From Ceratopteris richardii (taxonomy: Eukaryota; Streptophyta; Polypodiopsida; Polypodiales; Pteridaceae): a stretch of DNA of 64,000 nucleotides. Position 1 is the first letter of the stretch. Each line of letters begins with the position of its first letter. Shown here in pieces: positions 57,151-64,000 of this stretch. Below the pieces are notes generated by a model. The model searched no databases, was not told the origin of the DNA, and worked only from the letters and a program-made list of their open reading frames with translations. The DNA lies in contig CM035423.1 of assembly GCA_020310875.1 (NCBI GenBank), forward strand, positions 143,020,223 to 143,084,222. The letters run 5' to 3'. The translations under genes were made by a program, and so were the position numbers.

Positions 57151-58577
57151 ATTTTGTGTAATTTTGCTTCCTCACTGATTAAATCTCAGGCAATTCAATG
57201 AAGTGCATATAGCATGCATAGCCTCACCAGTTGGATTGCTTCCAGCCTTACCAAATGACCTTGACCATTTCTCCTAAGTGGTTGATAGTATGACTACTAA
57301 GCATGATGTGTTCAACCAGCCCACCAACTGCCCCTTTTGTCCCACCAACTATAACACCTTTTACCCCATGCTCTATCTGATGATGTACCAGTTGTCAGAT
57401 GCCTTTAAATCAAAGCGCCCAGCAGGTCGAGAAGGAGTGTTGATTGCAGTAATCAGCTTCAGCTTCTTTATGTCCTCCAGTTTCTTTATGTCCTCCATTA
57501 GTGAGATGTTTCTGAGCTCAAGGTTTATCATTGGAAGTGGAGGAGATTGCCATACCGCATATGATCAAAGCATGAATTTGTGTGTGTGGGTGCGTGAGTG
57601 AATGTGTAGGTGTGTGTGTATGTGGGGGAGCATGTGATTGTGTGGGTGTGTTGCATGTGTGTGTGTGTGTGGTTGTGCATGTATGTGTGGGTGTAGGTGT
57701 ATAGGTATAGATGTGTGTATATGTGATTGTGCATATGTGTGCATATATGAGTGAGGGTGCGCATGTGTGCATGTGTGTGTGTGTGAGAGTGTGTGTGTGT
57801 GGGTGTGTGTGAATATGTGCTGGTGTATGTGTGTATGTGTGTGGGGATGTGTGTGTGTGCGTTGGTGCGTGTATGTGCGCGAGTGTGCATATGCATGGGG
57901 GTGCACGTGTGTGAGTGGGGATGGGTATGTATGTGCAGGTGTGTGTGCATGTGAGTGTGTGTGTGTGAGTGTGTATGTAAGCGCGGATGTGGGTGTGTAT
58001 GTGTGGGAGTGTGTGTATGTGTGTGTGTGTGTGGGTGTGTGTGGGTGAGGGGGCGGGGAGGTTCGCGGGGAGGAGTGAGGAGGGCTTGCGGGGCTGAGGG
58101 GGAGGTGTGAGGGGTGGGCCGCGGGGGACTAAGCGGGGGAGGGGGAGGGGAACTCGGCGGGGGAGGTGGAGGGATTGAACGGGGGAGGTGGAGGGGAGTT
58201 GGGCGGGGGGGCTGCGGGGAACTAAGCGGGGGGAGGGGGAGGGGAACTCAGCGGGGGAGGTGGAGCGATTGAGCGGCGGAGGTGGAGGGGAGTTGGCTGG
58301 GGGGCTGCGGGGAACTAAGCGGGGGGAGGGGAACTTGGCGGGGGAGGTGGAGGGACTGAGCGGGGGAGGTGGAGGGGAGTTGGGCGGGGGGGCTCCGGGT
58401 AACTAAGCGGGGGAGGGGGAGGGCAACTCGGCGGGGGAGGTGGAGGGACTGAGCGGGGGAGGTGGAGGGGAGTTGGGCGGGGGGCTGCGGGGAACTAGGC
58501 GGGGGATGGGGAGGGGAACTCGGCGGAGGGTGGTGGGGGAGTCAACGGGGAACGCGGGGAGGGTCAGCGGGGATGGC

Positions 58578-58673
<96 letters not shown>

Positions 58674-59486
58674 GAGAGAGGGGGGTCACGCGGGGCAGCG
58701 GGGAAAGAGAGAGAGAAAGAAAGAAAAAGGGAGAGAGGGAGAGGGATCGAGAGAGGAGGAAAGAGAGAGAGAGGGGGGAAGAGAGGGGGAGAGAGAGAAA
58801 GAGAGAGAAAGAGAGAGAAAGAGAGAGAAAGAGAGAGGGAAAGAGACAGAGAGAGAGAGGGGGGGAAGAGAGAGAGAGAGGGGGGAAGAGTGTGAGAGGA
58901 GAAAAGAGAGAGAGGAAGAGAGAGAGAAAGACAACGGGGAGAGAGTGCGAGACCGAGAGAGAGGTAAAGAGAGCGAGAGAGAGAGAGAGAGAGAGCGAGA
59001 GGGAAAGGGAGAAGGGGAGGGGGTAGGCCGTGAGAGAGAGGAAAAGGGAGGACGAGAGAGAAAGAAAGGCCGAAAGAGAGAGGAAATGAGAGTAGTAAAA
59101 CAATTTAACCGCGGTGGCACTGAAAGTGAAAGCAACATTTGCCCAGAACTCATATTTGACAGTTGTAATGGAACAGAGCACTCCCTGAAGCTGTAGCCCA
59201 AGGCACCTGAGAGCTTTTCTCCCGATCTCGGCAACCGTTACTTATCTAAAGAGGTATCACAGGCCTACAAGTTACAAACAATTGCCTTTCCATTGCTTGA
59301 CTTTCTCTTCTATCTTCTTCGGTCCTCCTGCATGCCTAGGGGTACTACAGACCCCCACATCAAACTTTTGCACCGTCCCTGGTGCAATTTCTCCCTTATT
59401 CTACTTATTTCAAAGAGATCTAGTTATGCTGCATTTACCATAGAGAAATACGGTATGTACAAGGAATGAAGTGCTTCCATTTTGAC
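57151..59486. repeat. Long 3' region of minus-strand Tat-like element: TG-rich, G-rich and GA-rich repeats
   Basis: On the plus strand: mixed sequence (57151-57570, no gene recognised), TGTGTG-rich (57571-58060), G-rich minisatellite of GGGGGAGGTGGAGGG-type units of about 100 bp (58061-58560), (GA)n and GA-rich (58570-59090), then 59091-59486, which includes ACAGACCCCCACATCAA. The last part recurs at 62048-62277. Long Arg-Glu or Ser-Leu frames are artefacts. Confidence 0.75.
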
Positions 59487-60240
59487 CTAATTGAGGTACT
59501 TCTTTACCCTGGAGATATTGACCAGGGGAATCCTTTTACCCTGCAGATCTTCCAGATGCATAGCGCCATGTGGCAATACCTTGATTACCTTATAAGGTCC
59601 TATCCACTTGGGTGCCAATTTAGCTTGAATTGGTGGAACCTTATGCACTAAAATCATAGACCCTTCCTGAACTTCATTGGATCTCAGATACCTGTCATGC
59701 AATCTCTTGCGCTCTTCTTGGGTCACGAGAAGTTTCTGCATTGCCCCTTCTCTGTACTCTTCTAATGCCACCAATCTCTGAATGGGGGGTTCAATTCCAA
59801 TGGTTTTGATTCCTATTTCTTTTCTGATGATAAACTCAAATGGTGCCAATGCCTCTTTCCCATAAACTAAGCGAAATGGAGTCTCGCCTGTAGTTCCCCT
59901 CTTCGTGGTTCTGAAAGCCCAAATTGCACCAATTAGTGCTAGTGGCCAAGAGCTTTGATGATCGAAAGATAATTTGCGAAGTAGTCCAATCAAAATCTTA
60001 TTGGAACTTTCTGCTTGGCCATTTGCCCTTGGGTAATAGGCACAAGACTTTTTATGGAAGATTTTGTACCTGTCAAATATAAACTGGAGCAATTGATTTA
60101 CAAAATGTGTGCCTCTATCACTAGTAATCTCCATGGGCAACCAAATCTTGAGAAAATACGTTTATACACAAATTTAGCTACTGTTAAAGCCGTGCAATCC
60201 ACAGTAGCTTTAGCCTCTACCCATTTAGTGGCATAACATG
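59487..60240 (-). pseudogene. Tat-like integrase, minus strand (copy 1)
   Basis: A 217-codon frame with the second catalytic D (ITSDRGTHFVNQLL) and E (NGQAESSNKILIGLLRKL), then WPLALIGAIWAFRTT, TGETPFRLVYGKEALAPFEF and a C-terminal KWIGPYKVIKVLPHGAMHLEDL ending ISRVKKYLN. Upstream, to about 60240, the core continues in another frame (CYATKWVEAKATVDC); a one-base shift lies near 60138. The residue where the first catalytic D is expected reads C (STCYATKWVEA), which if true is inactivating. TGETPFRLVYG-type sequence is typical of the Tat lineage. Confidence 0.85.
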
Positions 60241-60560
60241 TAGAGATAACCTCTTCATCCGATTCTGACAATCCAACGAAGCCGATTCGTCCATCTGCTT
60301 ATCCAATCATGGTGTCCCTCCACTGCCTCACCTTGCAGCAATCTTCTAGAGATAACTGGCTCCATATTCCAGAGTCTTGCTCTTTTCAGGGTCAATATTT
60401 CGTCAAACCAAATATTCCAAGGATTCCAAATTGCACTTTTCTATGTTAAAATTACGGAGCTCTGCATGTTCTTCAAACAATTACTAAGAATTTAAATGAC
60501 TTAGATTCAGCTTCTTTCTCTTCTTCGGGAGATCTCTGTGGTTTGGTCTGTTGAGCCTCC
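60241..60560 (-). pseudogene. Degraded upstream pol of copy 1
   Basis: Continues the minus-strand element upstream of integrase, but only short frames remain and no domain was recognised. It ends against the TG-rich block of copy 2. Confidence 0.4.
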
Positions 60561-62276
60561 TCGGGCATATGTGTGGGTGTATGTGTGTGAAGTTGTGTGT
60601 GAGTGTGAGTGTGTGGAATTGTGTGTGAGTGGAAGTGCATGTGTGATTACGTGTGTGCGCTAAGCTTGTGTGTGTGCTTTATGTGAGTGATTATGTGTGT
60701 GAGGGTGTGTGCGAGGGTGAAAGTGCGGGGGAGTGCGAGGGGAAGTGTGTGGAGTGGGGGGGGATAGTGGTGATGGGAGGGGGGTGGCGGGGGTTAGTGG
60801 TGAGGGGAGGGGAGGGGGGTGGCGGAGGATAGTGGTGAGGGGAGGGGAGGGGGTGGCGGGGGATAGAGGTGAGGCGAGGGGAGGGGGTTGGCGCATGGAG
60901 GGAGTGAGGTGGAGGGGGTTTAGTGGTGAGGGGAGGGGAGGGGGTTGGCGCATGGAGGGAGTGAGGTGGAGGGGGTTAGTGGTGAGGGGAGGGGAGGGGG
61001 GTGGCGGAGGTTAGTGGTGAGGGGAGGGGAGGGGGGTGGCGGAGGATAGAGGTGAGGCGAGGGGAGGGGGTTGGCGCATGGAGGGAGTGAGGTGGAGGGG
61101 TTTAGTGGTGAGGGGAGGGGAGGGGGTTGGCGCATGGAGGGAGTGAGGTGGAGGGGGTTTAGTGGTGAGGGGAGGGGGGTGGCGGGGGTTAGTGGTGAGG
61201 GGAGGGGAGAGGGGGTGGCGGGGGTTAGTGGTGAGGGGAGGGGAGGGGGGTGGCGGAGGATAGAGGTGAGGCGAGGGGAGGGGGTTGGCGCATGGAGGGA
61301 GTGAGGTGGAGGGGGTTTAGTGGTGAGTGGAGGGGAGGGGGTTGGCGCATGGAGGGAGTGAGGTGGAGGGGGTTAGTGGTGAGGGGAGGGGAGGGGGGTG
61401 GCGGGGGTTAGTGGTGAGGGGAGGGGAGGGGGTGGCGGAGGATAGAGGTGAGGCGAGGGGAGGGGGTTGGCGCATGGAGGGAGTGAGGTGGAGGGGTTTA
61501 GTGGTGAGGGGAGGGGAGGGGGTTGGCGCATGGAGGGAGTGAGGTGGAGGGGGTTTAGTGGTGAGGGGAGGGGGGTGGCGGGGGTTAGTGGTGAGGGGAG
61601 GGGAGGGGGGTGGCAGGGGTTAGTGGTGAGGGGAGGGGAGGGAGGTGGCGGAGGATAGAGGTGAGGCGAGGGGAGGGGGTCGGCGCAAGGAGGGAGTGAG
61701 GTGGAGGGGGTTTAGTGGTGAGGGGAGGGGGGTGGCGGGGGTTAGTGGTGAGGGGAGGGGAGGGGGGTGGCGGGGGTTAGTGGTGAGGGGAGGGGAGGGG
61801 GGTGGCGGAGGATAGAGGTGAGGCGAGGGGAGGGGGTTGGCGGGGGTTAGTGGTGGTGTGAGGAGGAGGGAGGGAGAGAAAAAGGAAAGAGACCGAGAGG
61901 GGAAAAGAGAGAGGGAGAGTAGAAAAAGAGAGTGAGGGATGAGAGAGAAAGGGATAGAGTGAGAGACCGGAAGAGGAAAGAGAAAGAGAGAGAGGGAAAA
62001 AGAGGGAGATAGAGAGAGAGGATAACAAAGCAGCTGAGGAAGTACTGAAATGCAAGCAACATATGCCCAAAACATGAGCATATCCAAGAAATGGAACGGC
62101 CATTCCCCGAAGCTGCAACCCAAGCACCTGACAGCCCAAGGCATCTACTACAGACCCCCACATCAAGCTTTTGCACCGTCCCCGGTGCAATTTCTCCCTT
62201 ATTGCTGAGATCTAGTTATTCTGTAATTACTGAAAAAACATGATATGTACAACGTGTGTAATGCTTCCATTTTGAC
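60561..62276. repeat. 3' region of second Tat-like copy: TG-rich and G-rich minisatellite
   Basis: TG-rich at 60561-60730. A regular G-rich minisatellite (GGTTGGCGCATGGAGGGAGTG and GGTGGCGGGGGTTAGTGG variants) follows at 60731-61860, then GA-rich (61861-62030) and the conserved pre-integrase segment (62031-62276). It is the counterpart of 57571-59486, with a different minisatellite unit. Confidence 0.85.
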
Positions 62277-62903
62277 CTAGTTCAGATACTTCTTCACCCT
62301 GGAGATGTTAACCAGGGGAATCCTTTTACCCTCCAGATCTTCCAGATGCACAGCGCCATGTGGCAATACTTTGATTACCTTATAAGGTCCTGCCCATTTG
62401 GGTGCCAATTTAGTTGAAATTGCTGGGACCTGATGCACTAAAACCATGGACCCTTCTTGAACTTCATTCGATCTCAGATACCTGTCATGCAGTCTTTTGC
62501 GCTCTTCTTGTGTTACCTGAAGTTTTTGCATTGCTCCTTCTCTGTATTCTTCTAATGCCACCAATCTCTGAATGGGGGGTTCAATTCCAACGGTTTTGAT
62601 TCCTATTTCCTTTCTGATAATGAACTCAAATGGTGCCAATGCCTCTTTTCCATAAACTAAACGAAATGGAGTTTCGCCTGTGGTTCCCCTCTTTGTGGTT
62701 CTGAAAGCCCAAATTGCACCAATTAGTGCTAGTGGCCAAGAGCTTTGATGATCAAAAGATAATTTGCGAAGTAGTCCAATCAAATCTTATTGGAACTCTC
62801 TGCTTGGCCATTTGCCCTTGGGTAATAGGCACAAGATTTTTTATGGAAGATTTTGTACCTGTCAAATATAAACTGGAGCAATTGATTTACAAAATGTGTG
62901 CCC
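62277..62903 (-). pseudogene. Tat-like integrase C-terminal part (copy 2)
   Basis: A 168-codon frame closely similar to copy 1 (GLLRKLSFDHQSSWPLALIG, TGETPFRLVYGKEAL, KWAGPYKVIKVLPHGAVHLEDL). A one-base deletion near 62786 shifts the frame upstream relative to copy 1. The fragment ends at 62903, where segment B of the macrosatellite resumes. Confidence 0.85.

Positions 62904-64000
<1,097 letters not shown>

Noticed and set aside
57528..57950. His/Thr-rich frames
   Set aside because: TG microsatellite read on the minus strand.
58462..59234. Arg/Glu/Gly-rich and Ser/Leu-rich frames
   Set aside because: Artefacts of GA-rich and G-rich tandem repeats.

Overview
The window is non-genic, repeat-rich nuclear DNA of a land plant. 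Four things point to a plant: Ty3/gypsy chromovirus elements primed by initiator tRNA-Met, Tat-like Ty3 elements and a Ty1/copia gag, degenerate blocks of the plant telomere motif CCCTAAA, and a DUF4216-like CACTA-transposon protein fragment. The large amount of satellite and solo-LTR sequence suggests a big genome, but nothing here identifies the species. I see no intact host gene, rRNA, tRNA or CRISPR.

The backbone is a tandem array of composite units of about 9.4-9.8 kb (a macrosatellite). Each unit runs: telomere-like block, segment A, (TA)n, segment B, (TA)n, segment C with short palindromes, about 3 kb of CACATA satellite, segment D (a decayed gene with introns), a short CATA block, (TA)n(TG)n, segment E, CATA block, segment F (DUF4216-like ORF on the opposite strand), then the next telomere-like block. 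Three nearly full units span 24055-33660, 33661-43425 and 43426-52824. Partial units lie at 1-1958 and 62904-64000. An older, strongly diverged unit lies at 20380-24054. Its segment A still has an open 112-codon frame that is broken in the young copies.

Two retrotransposon clusters interrupt the array. The first (1959-18922, minus strand) is a chromovirus arranged LTR-internal-LTR-internal-LTR. Both internal regions keep recognisable gag, protease, RT, RNase H, integrase and chromodomain, and both carry stops and frameshifts. The left internal region was also hit by two LTR-type insertions, each flanked by a target-site duplication: 4095-5365 (ATATT) and 5982-9419 (CCGT). Beside this composite lies a truncated Ty1/copia 5' end (18923 to about 20335), and a 1.68 kb element with inverted termini sits inside the old unit (21257-22933).

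The second cluster (52824-62903) replaces about 2.4 kb of a unit. It holds a C-rich minisatellite, a Tat-like LTR and gag on the plus strand, an inverted LTR of the same family that breaks into that gag, and two related minus-strand 3' ends (integrase plus long 3' region with G-rich minisatellite). Unit 3 also contains a local inverted duplication with a (TA)n core and perfect 117 bp arms (51464-51831).

The coding pieces do not work together as a pathway. They are relics of mobile elements and one amplified gene fragment. All homology calls were made by eye from motifs.
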